Assembly: GCF_050948175.1 (NCBI RefSeq)
Contig: NW_027490134.1
Coordinates: forward strand, 1,240,001-1,304,000
From: Xylocopa sonorina
Taxonomy: Eukaryota; Arthropoda; Insecta; Hymenoptera; Apidae
DNA: 64,000 nt
Reading direction: 5' to 3'
Shown: in pieces, positions 12,006 through 24,708 of the stretch
How positions within the stretch are numbered: position 1 is the first letter of the stretch
Layout: each line of letters opens with the position of its first letter
The notes under the pieces: generated by a model
The model's database searches: none
Told to the model about the DNA's origin: nothing
Seen by the model: only the letters and a program-made list of their open reading frames with translations
Translations under genes and position numbers: made by a program

Positions 12006-14136
12006 TTACATTCTTTTGAAGTGAATACGAGGTATACATGATACTTCGCAATGAACAATATATCTTATCATGAAACATATGAATGGGATGCGATATCGCG
12101 TTCTAAGAAGCATTAAAACTCTATTGCTACGATACGTAGGCATCTGCAAACGCCATTTCCTAGCAAGCAATAGTCGCATTCACTTTCTTTTGAAATGAAT
12201 ACGAGGTGTACATGACACTTCGTAGTGAATATTATATCTTCTCACGAAACATTGAAATGACATGCGATATCGCGATTTAAGTAGCATTAGAACCCCTTTT
12301 GCTACGATACGTAGATATCTGAATACGCTATTTCCTAGCAAGGAAGTGTCGCGTTTACATTCGTTTGGAGAGATGACGAGGTATACATGACACTTCCCAA
12401 TGAATATTATATCTTATCATGAAACATAGAAGAGAAATGCGATATCGCGTTTTAAGAAGCATTAGAACACTATTGCCTCGACGCGCAGACATCTGCAGGC
12501 GCTATCTCCTAGCATGGAAATGTCGCACATACATTCTTTTGAAGTGAATACGAGGTATACATGACACTTCGCAATAAATACTATATCTTATCATGAAACA
12601 TAGAAGAGAGATGCGATATCGCGTTTTAAGAAGCATTAGAACTCTATGGCTTCGATGCGGAGACATCTGCAAACGCTATTTCCTAGCATGGAAGTGTCGC
12701 ACTTACATTCTTTCGAAGTGAATACGCGGTATACATGACACTTCGCAATGAATATTATATCTTATCACAAAACATATAAATGGGATGCGATATCGCGATC
12801 TAAGAAGCATTAAAACTCTATTGCTACGATAAGTAGGCATCTGCAAAAGCCATTTCCTAGCAAGGAATAGTCGCATTAACATTCTTTTGAAGTGAATACG
12901 AGGTATACATGACACTTCGCAATAAATATTATGTCTTATCATGAAACATAGAAGAGAGATGCGATATCGCGTTTTATGGAGCATTAGGGCTCTATGGTCT
13001 CGATGCGGAGACATCTGAGAACGCTGTTTCCTAGCATGGAAGTGTCGCACTTACATTCTTTTGAAGTGAATACGAGGTATACATGACACTTCGAAATGAA
13101 TATTATATCTTATCACGTAAGATATAAATGGGATGCGATATCGCGATTTAAGTAGCATTAGAACTCTATTGCTACGATACATAGACATCTGCAAACGCTA
13201 TTTCCTAGCAAGCAATAGTCGCATCACATTCCTTTGAAGTGAATACTAGGTGTACACGACACTTCGCAATGGATATTATATCTTATCATGAAACCTAGTA
13301 GGGATATGCGATATCGCGTTTTAAGAAGCATTAGAACCCTCTTGCCTCGATGCGGAGACATCTGCAAACGCTATTTCCTTGCATGGAAGTGTCGCATTTA
13401 CATTCTTATGAAGTGAATACGAGGCATACATGACACTTCGCAATGAATACTATATCTTATCATGAAACGTAGAAAAGAGATTCGATATCGCGTTGTAAGA
13501 AGCATTAGAACTCTATGGCCTCGATTCGGAGACATCTGCAGACGCTATTTCCTAGCATGGAAGTGTCGCATTTACATTCTTTTGAAGTGTATACGAGGTA
13601 TACATGATACTTCGCAATGAACAATATATCTTATCATGAAACATATGAATGGGATGCGATATCGCGTTCTAAGAAGCATTAAAACTCTATTGCTACGATA
13701 CGTAGGCATCTGCAAACGCCATTTCCTAGCAAGCAATAGTCGCATTCACTTTCTTTTGAAATGAATACGAGGTGTACATGACACTTCGTAGTGAATATTA
13801 TATCTTCTCACGAAACATTGAAATGACATGCGATATCGCGATTTAAGTAGCATTAGAACCCCTTTTGCTACGATACGTAGATATCTGAATACGCTATTTC
13901 CTAGCAAGGAAGTGTTGCGTTTACATTCGTTTGGAGAGATGACGAGGTATACATGACACTTCCCAATGAATATTATATCTTATCATGAAACATAGAAGAG
14001 AAATGCGATATCGCGTTTTAAGAAGCATTAGAACACTATTGCCTCGACGCGCAGACAACTGCAGACGCTATCTCCTAGCATGGAAATGTCGCACATACAT
14101 TCTTTTGAAGTGAATACGAGGTATACATGACACTTC
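12001..14136 (+). repeat. Domain A, right segment: 9-monomer (1,566-bp) repeat
   Basis: The block 12,001-12,570 recurs at 13,567-14,136, an offset of 1,566 bp or nine monomers. Markers are 'catgatacttcgcaatgaac', 'cttctcacgaaacattg' and 'gagagatgacgagg'. The part 13,048-13,638 instead matches 1,390-1,980 at the left of the window. Similarity to the first block is lost at about 14,136, where B-type monomers begin. Confidence 0.83.
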
Positions 14137-16679
14137 GCAATGAATATTATATCTTATCAAGAAACATAGAAGTGAGATGCGATTTCGCGTTATAAGAAGC
14201 ATTAGAACTCTATCGCTGCGATACGTAGACATCTGCAAACGCTATTTCCTAGCATGGCAGTTTCGCATTCACATTAGTTTGAAGTGAATACGAGGTATAC
14301 ATGACACCTCGCAATGAATTTTATATCTTATCATGAAACATAGAAGTGAGATGCGATATCGCGTTTTAAGAAGCATTAGAACTCTATTGCTACGATACGT
14401 AAACATCTGCAAACGCTATTTCCTAGCAAGGGAGTGTCGCATTTACATTCTTTTGAAGTGAAAACGAGATATACATGACACGTCGCAATGAATATTATAT
14501 CTTATCATGAAACATAGAGGTGAGATGCGATATCGCGTTTTAAGAAGCATTAGAACTCTATTCCTACGATACGTAGACATCTGCAAACGCTATTTCCTAG
14601 CATGGAAGTTTCGCATTTACATTCTTTTGAAGTGAATGCGGGATATATATGAAACATCGGAATCAATATTATATCTTATCGTGACACATAGGAATGAGTT
14701 GCGATATCGCGTATTGAGAAGCATTAGAACACTATTGCTTCGGTACGTAGACATCTGCAAGCGCTACTTCTAGGAAGGAAGTGCCGCTTTTACATTCTTG
14801 TGATGTGAGTACGAGGTATACATGACACTTCGCAATGAATATTATATCTTATCAAGAAACATAGAAGTGAGATGCGATTTCGCGTTATAAGAAGCATTAG
14901 AACTCCTTCGCTACGATACGTAGACATATGCAAACGCTATTTCCTAGCATGGCAGTTTCGCATTTATATTCTTTTGAAGTAAATACGAGGTATACATGAC
15001 GCTTCGCAGTGAATATTATATCTTATCATGAAACATAGAAGTGAGATGCGATATCGCATTTTAAAATGCACTAGAACTCTATTGCTACGATACGTAGACA
15101 TCTGCAAACGCAGTTTCCTAGCATGGAAGTGTCGCATTTACATTCGTTTGAATTGAATACGAGGTATACATGACACGTCGCAATGAACATTACATCTTAT
15201 CATGAAACATAGAAGTGAGATGCGATATCACGTTTTAAGAAGCATTAGAACTCTATTGCTACGATACGTAAACATCTGCAAACGCTAGTTCCTAGCAAGG
15301 GAGTGTCGCATTTACATTCGCTTGAAGTGAATACGAGATGTACATGACACTTCGCAATGAATATTATATCTTATCATGAAGCATAGAAGTGAGATGCGAT
15401 TTCGCGTTATAAGAAGCATTAGAACTCTATCGCTACGATACGTAGACATCTGCAAACGCTATTTCCTAGCATGGCAGTTTCGCATTCACATTCGTTTGAA
15501 GTGAATACGAGGTATACATGACACCTCGCAATGAATTTTATATCTTATCATGAAACATAGAAGTGAGATTCGATATCGCGTTTTAAGAAGCATTAGAACT
15601 CTATTGCTACGATACGTAATCATCTGGAAACGCTATTTCCTAGCAAGGGAGTGTCGCATTTACATTCTTTTGAAGTGAAAACGAGATATACATGACACTT
15701 CGCAATGAATATTATATCTTATCATGAAACATAGGAATGAGTTGCGATATCGCGTTTTGAGAAGCATTAGAACTCTACTGCTACGATACGTAGACATCTG
15801 CAAACGCTATTTCCTAGCATGGAAGTTTCGCATTTACATTCTTTTGAAGTGAATACGAGATATACATGAAACATCGGAATCAATATTATATCTTATCATG
15901 AAACATAGGAGTGAGATGCGATATCGCGTTTTAAGAAGCATTAGAACTTTATTACTTCGATACGTAGACATGTGCAAACGCTGTTTCCTAGCAAGGAATT
16001 GTCGCATTTACATTCATTTGTAGTGTAGACGAGGAAAAGATAGCACTTCGCAATGAATATTATATCTTATCAAGAATCATAGAAGTGAGATGCGATTTCG
16101 CGTTATAAGAAGCATTAGAACTCTATCGCTACGATACGTAGACATCTGCAAACGCTATTTCCAAGCATGGAAGTTTCGCATTTACATTCTTTTGAAGTGA
16201 ATACGAGATATACATGAAACATCGGAATCAATATTACATCTTGTCGTGAAACATAGGAACGAGTTGCGATATCGCGTATTGAGAAGCACTAGTACTCCAT
16301 TGCTACGATACGTAGACATCTGCAAACGCAGTTTCCTAGCATGGAAGTGTCGCATTTACATTCGTTTGAAGTGAATACGAGGTATACATGACACGTCGCA
16401 ATGAATATTATATCTTATCATGAAACATAGAAATGAGATGCGATATCGCGATTTAAGAAGCATCTGAACTCTATTGCTACGATACGTAGACATCTGCAAA
16501 CGCTATTTCCTAGCATGGAAGTTTCGCATTTACATTCTTTTGATGTGAATACGAGATATACATGAAACATCGGAATCGATATTATATCTTATCATGAAAC
16601 ATAGGAATGAGTTGCGATATCGCGTATTGAGAAGCATTAGAACACTATTGCTTCGATACGTAGACATCTGCAAGCGCTA

Positions 16680-16691
16680 CTTCCTAGGAAG
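16680..16691. other. Perfect 12-bp palindrome CTTCCTAGGAAG (example)
   Basis: A C-to-G change turns the looped dyad TTCCT-AGCA-AGGAA into an uninterrupted palindrome. It recurs in B-type monomers with 'ggaagtgccgc' (for example near 24,343 and 30,783) and in D-type monomers with 'aggaaggaagtgtagc' (near 36,363 and 36,883). Confidence 0.8.
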
Positions 16692-16999
16692 GAAGTGCCG
16701 CTTTTACATTCTTGTGATGTGAGTACGAGGTATACATGACACTTCGCAATGAATATTATATCTTATCAAGAAACATAGAAGTGTGATGCGACTTCGCGTT
16801 ATAAGAAGCATTAGAACTCTATCGCTACGATACGTAGACATCTACAAACGCTATTTCCTAGCATGGAAGTTTCGCACTTACATTCTTTTGAAGTGAATAC
16901 GAGGTATACATGACGTTTCGCAATGAATATTATATCTTATCATGAAACATAGAAGTGGGATGCGATATCGCGTTTTAAGACGCATTAGAACTCTATTGC

Positions 17000-17806
17000 T
17001 ACGATACGTAGACATCTGCAAACGCTATTTCCAAGCATGGAAGTGTCGCACTTACATTCTTTTGAAGTGAATACGTAGGTATCCATGACGCTTCGCAATG
17101 AATATTATATCTTATCATGAAACATAGAAGTGAGATGCGATTTCGCGTTATAAGAAGCATTAGAACTCTATCGCTACGATACGTAGACATCTGCAAACGC
17201 TATTTCCTAGCATGGCAGTTTCGCATTCACATTCGTTTGAAGTGAATACGAGGTATACATGACACCTCGCAATGAATTTTATATCTTATCATGAAACATA
17301 GAAGTGAGATTCGATATCGCGTTTTAAGAAGCATTAGAACTCTATTGCTACGATACGTAAACATCTGCAAACGCTATTTCCTAGCAAGGGAGTGTCGCAT
17401 TTACATTCTTTTGAAGCGAAAACGAGATGTACATGATACTTCGCAATGAATATTATATCTTGTCATGAAACATAGGAATGAGTTGCGACTTCGCGTTATA
17501 AGAAGCATTAGAACTCTATCGCTACGATACGTAGACATCTACAAACGCTATTTCCTAGCATGGAAGTTTCGCACTTACATTCTTTTGAAGTGAATACGAG
17601 GTATACATGACGTTTCGCAATGAATATTATATCTTATCATGAAACATAGAAGTGAGATGCGATATCGCCTTTTAAGAAGCATTGGAACTCTATTGCTACG
17701 ATACGTGGACATCTGCAAACGCTATTTCCTAGCATGGAAGTGTCGCATTTACATTCTTGTGAAGTGAAATCGAGGTATACATGACACTGCGCAATGAATA
17801 TTATAT
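17000..17806 (+). repeat. B-type 6-monomer repeat, copy 1 (step 1,046 bp)
   Basis: This stretch recurs at 18,046-18,852. The offset is 1,046 rather than 1,044 bp because two of the six monomers are 175 bp long. Shared markers are 'ctatttccaagcatgg', 'tacgtaggtatccatg', 'gaagtgaaatcgagg' and 'atgacactgcgcaatg'. Confidence 0.85.
17049..17223 (+). repeat. 175-bp monomer variant
   Basis: One extra base in 'tacgtaggtatcc' (consensus 'tacgaggtatac') gives a 175-bp step from 17,049 to 17,224. The same insertion is seen in the two monomers at 17,920-18,269, so all three copies descend from one event spread by local duplication. Confidence 0.88.
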
Positions 17807-17919
17807 CTTATCATGAAACCTAGAAGTGAGATGCGATTTCGCGTTATAAGAAGCATTAGAGCTCCATCGCTACGATACGTAGACATTTGCAAACGCTATT
17901 TCCTTGCTTGACAGTTTCG

Positions 17920-18269
17920 CATTTACATTCTTTTGAAGTGAATACGTAGGTATCCATGACGCTTCGCAATGAATATTATATCTTATCATGAAACATAGAA
18001 GTGAGATGCGATTTCGCGTTATAAGAAGCATTAGAACTCTATCGCTACGATACGTAGACATCTGCAAACGCTATTTCCAAGCATGGAAGTGTCGCACTTA
18101 CATTCTTTTGAAGTGAATACGTAGGTATCCATGACGCTTCGCAATGAATATTATATCTTATCATGAAACATAGAAGTGAGATGCGATTTCGCGTTATAAG
18201 AAGCATTAGAACTCTATCGCTACGATACGTAGACATCTGCAAACGCTATTTCCTAGCATGGCAGTTTCG
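17920..18269 (+). repeat. Two adjacent 175-bp monomer variants
   Basis: Two tandem copies, 17,920-18,094 and 18,095-18,269, share the 1-bp insertion in 'tacgtaggtatcc'. Being adjacent and nearly identical over most of their length, they look like a single-monomer duplication. Confidence 0.87.
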
Positions 18270-18852
18270 CATTCACATTCGTTTGAAGTGAATACGAGGT
18301 ATACATGACACCTCGCAATGAATTTTATATCTTATCATGAAACATAGAAGTGAGGTTCGATATCGCGTTTTAAGAAGCATTAGAACTCTATTGCTACGAT
18401 ACGTAAACATCTGCAAACGCTATTTCCTAGCAAGGGAGTGTCGCATTTACATTCTTTTGAAGTGAAAACGAGATATACATGACACTTCGCAATGAATATT
18501 ATATCTTATCATGAAACATAGGAATGAGTTGCGACTTCGCGTTATAAGAAGCATTAGAACTCTATCGCTACGATACGTAGACATCTACAAACGCTATTTC
18601 CTAGCATGGAAGTTTCGCACTTACATTCTTTTGAAGTGAATACGAGGTATACATGACGTTTCGCAATGAATATTATATCTTATCATGAAACATAGAAGTG
18701 AGATGCGATATCGCCTTTTAAGAAGCATTGGAACTCTATTGCTACGATACGTGGACATCTGCAAACGCTATTTCCTAGCATGGAAGTGTCGCATTTACAT
18801 TCTTGTGAAGTGAAATCGAGGTATACATGACACTGCGCAATGAATATTATAT
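18046..18852 (+). repeat. B-type 6-monomer repeat, copy 2
   Basis: Copy of 17,000-17,806 with scattered single-base changes. Its last two monomers (about 18,518-18,848) are repeated again at 18,866-19,196, an offset of 348 bp, so a dimer-scale duplication followed the six-monomer one. Confidence 0.85.
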
Positions 18853-19300
18853 CTTGTCACGAAACATAGGAATGAGTTGCGACTTCGCGTTATAAGAAGC
18901 ATTAGAACTCTATCGCTACGATACGTAGACATCTACAAACGCTATTTCCTAGCATGGAAGTTTCGCACTTACATTCTTTTGAAGTGAATACGAGGTATAC
19001 ATGACGTTTCGCAATGAATATTATATCTTATCATGAAACATAGAAGTGAGATGCGATATCGCCATTTAAGAAGCATTGGAACTCTATTGCTACGATACGT
19101 GGACATCTGCAAACGCTATTTCCTAGCATGGAAGTGTCGCATTTACATTCTTGTGAAGTGAAATCGAGGTATACATGACACTGCGCAATGAATATTATAT
19201 CTTATCATGAAACCTAGAAGTGAGATGCGATTTCGCGTTATAAGAAGCATTAGAACTCCATCGCTACCATACGTAGACATCTGCAAACGCTATTTCCTTG

Positions 19301-22300
19301 CAAGGAAGTGTCGTATTTACATTCATTTGAAGTATAGAAGAGATATACATAACACTGCACAATGAATATTATATCTTATCATGAAACATAGAAATGAGAT
19401 GCGATATGGCGATTTAAGAAGCATTAGAACCCTATTGGTTCGATACCTAGTCATCTGCAAACGCTACTTCCTAGCAAGGGAGTGTAGCATTTAAATTCTT
19501 TTGAAAGGATTACGAGGTATACATGTCACTTCGCAATGAATATTATATCTTATCATGAAACATAGGAATGAGATGCGATATCGCGTATTGGGAAGCATTA
19601 GAACACTATTACTTCGATTCGTAGACATCTGCAAGCGCTACTTCCTAGGAAGGAAGTGCCGCTTTTACACTCTTGTTATGTGAGTACGAGGTATACATGA
19701 CACTTCGCAATGAATATTATATCTTATCAAGAAACATAGAAGTGAGATGCGATTTCGCGTTATAAGAAGCATTAGAACTCCATCGCTACCATACGTAGAC
19801 ATCTGCAAACGCTATTTCCTTGCAAGGAAGTGTCGTATTTACATTCATTTGAAGTATAGAAGAGATATACATAACACTGCACAATGAATATTATATCTTA
19901 TCATGAAACATAGAAATGAGATGCGATATGGCGATTTAAGAAGCATTAGAACCCTATTGGTTCGATACCTAGTTATCTGCTAACGCTACTTCCTAGCAAG
20001 GGAGTGTAGCATTTAAATTCTTTTGAAAGGATTACGAGGTATACATGTCACTTCGCAATGAATATTATATCTTATCATGAAACATAGAAATGCGATGCGA
20101 TATGACGATTTTAGAAGCATTAGAACTCTATTGCTTCGATACGCAGATATCTGCAAACGCTATTTCCTAGCAAGGAAGTGTCGCATTTACAATCTTTTGA
20201 AGTGAATACGTGGTATACATAATACTGCACATTGAATATTATATCTTATCATGAAACAAAGAAATGAGATGCGATATGGCGATATAAGAAGCTTTAGAAC
20301 TCTATTGCTTCGATACGTAGATATCTACAAACACCATTTCCAGAGCAAGCAACTGTCGCATTCACATTCATTTGAAGTGTATGCGAGGTATACATGACAC
20401 TTCGCAATGAATATTATATATTATCATGAAACATGGTAATGAGTTGCGATATCGCGTTTTGAGAAGCATTAGAACTCTATTGCTTCGATACGTAGACATC
20501 TGCCAACGCTATCTCCTAGCAAGGAAGTGTCGCATTTACATTCTTATGTAAGGAAAACGAGTTATACATGACACTTCGCAATGAATATTATATCTTGTCA
20601 TGAAACGTAAATATGAGATGCGATATGACCATTTAAGAAGCATTAGAACACTATTGCTTCGATGCGTAGACATCTGCAAACGCTACTTCCTAGCAAGGAA
20701 GTGTCGCATTTACAACCATTTGAAGTGTAGACGAGGTATACAAGTCACTTCGCTGTGAATATTACATCTTATCACGAAACATGTATATGAGATGCGGTAT
20801 CGCGATTTAAGAAGCATTACATCTCTATTGCTCCTAAACGGAGACATCTGCAAACACTATATCCTAGCAAGGAAGTGTCGCATTTACATTTATTTGAAGT
20901 GTATGCGAGGTATATATAATACTTCGCAGTGAATGTTATATCTTATCATGAAACATAGAAGTGAGGTGCGATATCTCGTTTTAAGAAGCATTAGAACTCT
21001 ATTGCTTCGATACGTAGATATCTGCAATCGCTATTTCCTAGCAAGGAAGTGTCGCACTTACATTCTCTTGAAGTGAATACGAGGTATACATGGCACTTCG
21101 CAATGAATATTATATCTTATCGTGAAACATGGAAATGAGAAGCGGTATCTCGTTTTAAGAAGCATTAGAATTCTATTGCAACGATACTTAGGCATCTGCA
21201 AGCGCTACTTCCTAGCATGGACGTGTCGCATTTACATTCTTTTGAAGTGAATACGAGGTATACATGACATTTCGCAATGAATATTATACCTTATCATTAA
21301 ACATTGATATCAGATGCGATATGACGATTTAAGAAGCATTAGAACACTATTGCTTCGATACGTAGACATCTGCAAACACTATCTTCCAGCAAGGAACTGT
21401 CCCTTTCACATTCGTTTGAATTGTATGCGAGGTATACATGAAACTTCGCAATGAATATTATATATTATCATGAAACATAGATATGAGATGCGATATCACG
21501 AATTAGCAAGCTTTAGAAATCTATTGCTTCGATACGTAGACATCTGGAAACGCTATTTCCTAGCAAGGAAGTGTCGCATTTACATTCATTTTAAGTGTAT
21601 GCGAGGTAAACACGACCCTTCGCAATGAATATTATATATTGTCATGAAACATAGAAATGATATGCGATATGACGATTTAAGAAGCATTAGAACTCTATTG
21701 CTTCGATACGTAGACATCTGCAAACACTATTTCCCAGCAAGGAACTGTCGCATTCACATTCGTTTGAATTGTATGCGAGGTATACATGAAACTTCGCAAT
21801 TAATATTATATATTATCATGAAACATAGATATGAGGTGCGATATCGCGAATTAGCAAACTTTAGAAATCTATTGCTTCGATACGTAGACATCTGCAAACG
21901 CTATTTCCTTGCAAGGAAGTGTCGCATTTACATTCATTTTAGGTGTATGCGAGGTATACATGACACTTCGCAATGAATATTATATATTGTCATGAAACAT
22001 AGAAATGAGATGCGATATCGCGATTTAAGAAGCAATAGAACACTATTGCTTCGATACGTAGACATCTGCAAACGCTACTTCCTAGCAAGAAATTGTAGCA
22101 TTTACATTCCTTTGAAGTGAATAAAAGGTATACATAACACTGCACAATGAATATTATATCATATCATGAAACATAGAAATGAGATGCGATATCGCGATTT
22201 AAGAAGCACTAGAGCACTATTGCTTCGATGCGTAGACATCTGCAAATGCTACTTCCTAGCAAGGAAGTGTCGCATTTACATCCATTTGAAGTGTAGACGA

Positions 22301-23475
22301 GGTATACAAGTCACTTCGCTGTGAATATTACATCTTATCACGAAACATGTATATGAGATGCGTTATCGCGATTTAAGAAGCATTATATCTCTATTGCTTC
22401 TATACGGAGACATCTGCAAACACTATATCCTAGCAAGGAAGTGTCGCATTTACATTTATTTGAAGTGTATGCGAGGTATATATAATACTTCGCAGTGAAT
22501 GTTATATCTTATCATGAAACATAGAAATGAGGTGCAATATCTCGTTTTAAGAAGCATTACAACACTATTGCTTCGATATGTAGACATCTGCAATCGCTAT
22601 TTCCTAGCAAGGAAGTGTCGAACTTACATTCTCTTGAAGTGAATACGTGGTATACAGGGCACGTCGCAATGAATATTATATCTTATCGTGAAACATGGAA
22701 ATGAGAAGCGGTATCTCGTTTTAAGAAGCATTAGAATTCTATTGCAACGATACTTAGGCATCTGCAAGCGCTACATCCTAGCATGGACGTGTCGCATTTA
22801 CATTCTTTTGAAGTGAATACGAGGTATACATGACACTTCGCAATGAATATTATACCTTATCATTAAACAGTGAAATCAGATGCGATATCCCGTTTTAAGA
22901 AGAATTAGAACTGTATTGCTTCGATGCGTAGACATCTGCAAACGCTATTTCCCAGCAAGGATGTGATGCTCTTACGTTCATTTGAAATGTATGCGTGGTA
23001 TACATGACACTTCGCAATGCTTATTATATCTTATCATGAAACATAGAAATGAGGAGGGATATCGCGATTTAAGGTGCACCAGAAATCTGATGCTTCCATA
23101 CGTAGACATCTGCAAACGCTACTTCCTAGCGAGGAAGTGTCGCATTTATATTCTTTTGAATTGAATACGAGGTACACATGACACTTCGCAATGAATATTA
23201 TATCTTATCATGAAACATAGAAATGAGATGCGGTATCGCGCTTTAGAAAGCATTAGAACTCAATTGCTTCGATACGTAGACATCTGCAAACGCTATTTCC
23301 TAGCAAGGAAGTGTCCCATTTACATTCGCGTGAAGTGAATACGAGGTATACATAACACTCCACAATGTATATTATATCTTATCATGGAACATAGAAGTGA
23401 GAAGTGATATCGCGATTTAAGATGCACCAGAACTATAATGCTTCGATACGTGGACACCTGCAAACGCTACTTCCT
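19301..23475 (+). repeat. Domain C, block 1: C-type monomers
   Basis: Markers are 'tgcttcgatacgtagac', 'gcgatatgacgatttaag' or 'gcgatatggcgatttaag', 'catttgaagtgtatgcgagg' and 'taacactgcac'. B-like monomers intrude at about 19,565-19,800. A 3-monomer duplication (offset 522 bp) joins 19,225-19,565 to 19,747-20,087. Most of the block reappears in the next C block: 19,561-20,540 at +5,743 bp, then about 21,040-22,600 at +5,221 bp. Confidence 0.83.
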
Positions 23476-24534
23476 AGCAAGGAAGTGCCGCTTTTACATT
23501 CTTGTGGTGTGAGTACGAGGTATACATGACACTTCGCAATGAAAATTAAATCTTATCAAGAAGCATAGAAGTGAGATGAGATTTCGCGTTATAAGAAGCA
23601 TTAGAACTCTGTCGCTACGATACGTAGACATCTACAAACGCAGTTTCCTAGCAAGGGAGTGTCGCATTTACATTCCATTGTAGTGAATACGAGATGTACA
23701 TGACACTTCGCAATGAATATTATATCTTATCATGAAACGTATGAATGAGTTGCGATATCGCGATTTAAGAAGCATCTGAACTCTATTGCTACGATACGTA
23801 GACATCTGCAAACGCTATTTCCTAGCATGGAAGTTTCGCATTTACATTCTTTTGAAGTGAATACGAGATATACATGAAACATCGAAATCAATATTATATC
23901 TTATCATGAAACATAGGAATGAGTTGCGATATCGCGTATTGAGAAGCATTAGAACACTATTGCTTCGATAGTTAGACATCTGCAAGCGCTACTTCCTAGG
24001 AAGGAAGTGCCGCTATTACATTCTTGTGATGTGAGTACGAGGTATACATGAAACTTCGCAATGAATATAATATCTTATCAAGAAACATAGGAATGAGTTG
24101 CGATATCGCGATTTAAGAAGCATCTGAACACCATTGCTACGATACGTAGACATCTGCAAACTCTATTTCCTAGCATGGAAGTTTCGCATTTACATTCTTT
24201 AGAAGTGAATACGAGAAATACATGAAACATCGGAATCGATATTATATCTTATCATGAAACATAGGAATGAGTTGCGATATCGCGTATTGAGAAGCATTAG
24301 AACACTATTGCTTCGATACGTAGACATCTGCAAGCGCTACTTCCTAGGAAGGAAGTGCCGCTTTTACATTCTTGTGATGTGAGTACGAGGTATACATGAC
24401 ACTTCGCAATGAATATTATATCTTATCAAGAAACATAGAAGTGAGATGCGATTTCGCGTTATAAGAAGCATTAGAACTCTATCGCTACGATACGTAGACA
24501 TCTACAAACGCTATTTCCTAGCATGGAAGTTTCG

Positions 24535-24708
24535 CATTTACATTCTTTTGAAGTGAATACGAGGTATACATGACGCTTCGCAATGAATATTATATCTTAT
24601 CATGAAACATAGAAGTGAGATGCGATATCGCGTTTTAAGAAGCACCAGAACTCTATTGCTACGATACGTAGACATCTGCAAACGCAATTTCCTAGCATGG
24701 AAGTGTCG
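24535..24708 (+). repeat. Representative 174-bp monomer
   Basis: This copy is close to the consensus I formed by eye and fixes the phase used here: it starts at 'catttacatt' and the next copy starts exactly 174 bp later at 24,709. It carries the perfect palindrome GCGATATCGC at 24,622-24,631. It differs from the consensus at only a handful of places, for example 'gcttcgc' for 'acttcgc' and 'agcatgg' for 'agcaagg'. The consensus has about 62 G+C of 174 and nine CpG, against about 5.5 expected from its base composition. Confidence 0.9.
24622..24631. other. Perfect 10-bp palindrome GCGATATCGC (example site)
   Basis: This palindrome sits at the same place in most A-type and many D-type monomers. 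In domain B the centre is often altered (GCGATTTCGC, GCGACTTCGC) but the four-base arms GCGA and TCGC are kept. In many C-type monomers (GCGATATGAC, GCGATATGGC) the symmetry is broken. Whether a protein binds it is unknown. Confidence 0.85.

Larger units (their letters stand above)
14137..19300 (+). repeat. Domain B: B-type monomers, short-range duplications
   Basis: Markers are 'gcgatttcgcgttataag', 'gctacgatacgtagacatc', 'agcatggaagtttcgc' and, in a subset, 'gaaacatcggaatcaat'. No single HOR runs through the block; it holds overlapping short duplications with steps of 348 and 1,046 bp. Compared with domain A the monomers are more varied, and the A marker 'gcggagacatctg' is absent. Confidence 0.85.

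Noticed and set aside
351..13050. Reverse-strand open frames of 66-115 codons (for example 351-698, 10,614-12,005) as protein genes
   Set aside because: They repeat every 58 or 116 codons exactly in step with the satellite, begin and end at the same monomer positions, and break at 1- or 2-bp indels. No known domain is visible.
16999..18242. Three reverse-strand 65-codon frames in domain B
   Set aside because: They are the same monomer read three times; the 1-bp insertion in the 175-bp copies shifts the frame. Nothing suggests coding.
18000..21700. Inversion of the array, suggested by open frames changing strand near 18-21 kb
   Set aside because: The monomer motifs ('gatacgtagacatctgc', 'ctagcaaggaag', 'atgaaacatag') stay on the same strand throughout, so only the reading frames change.
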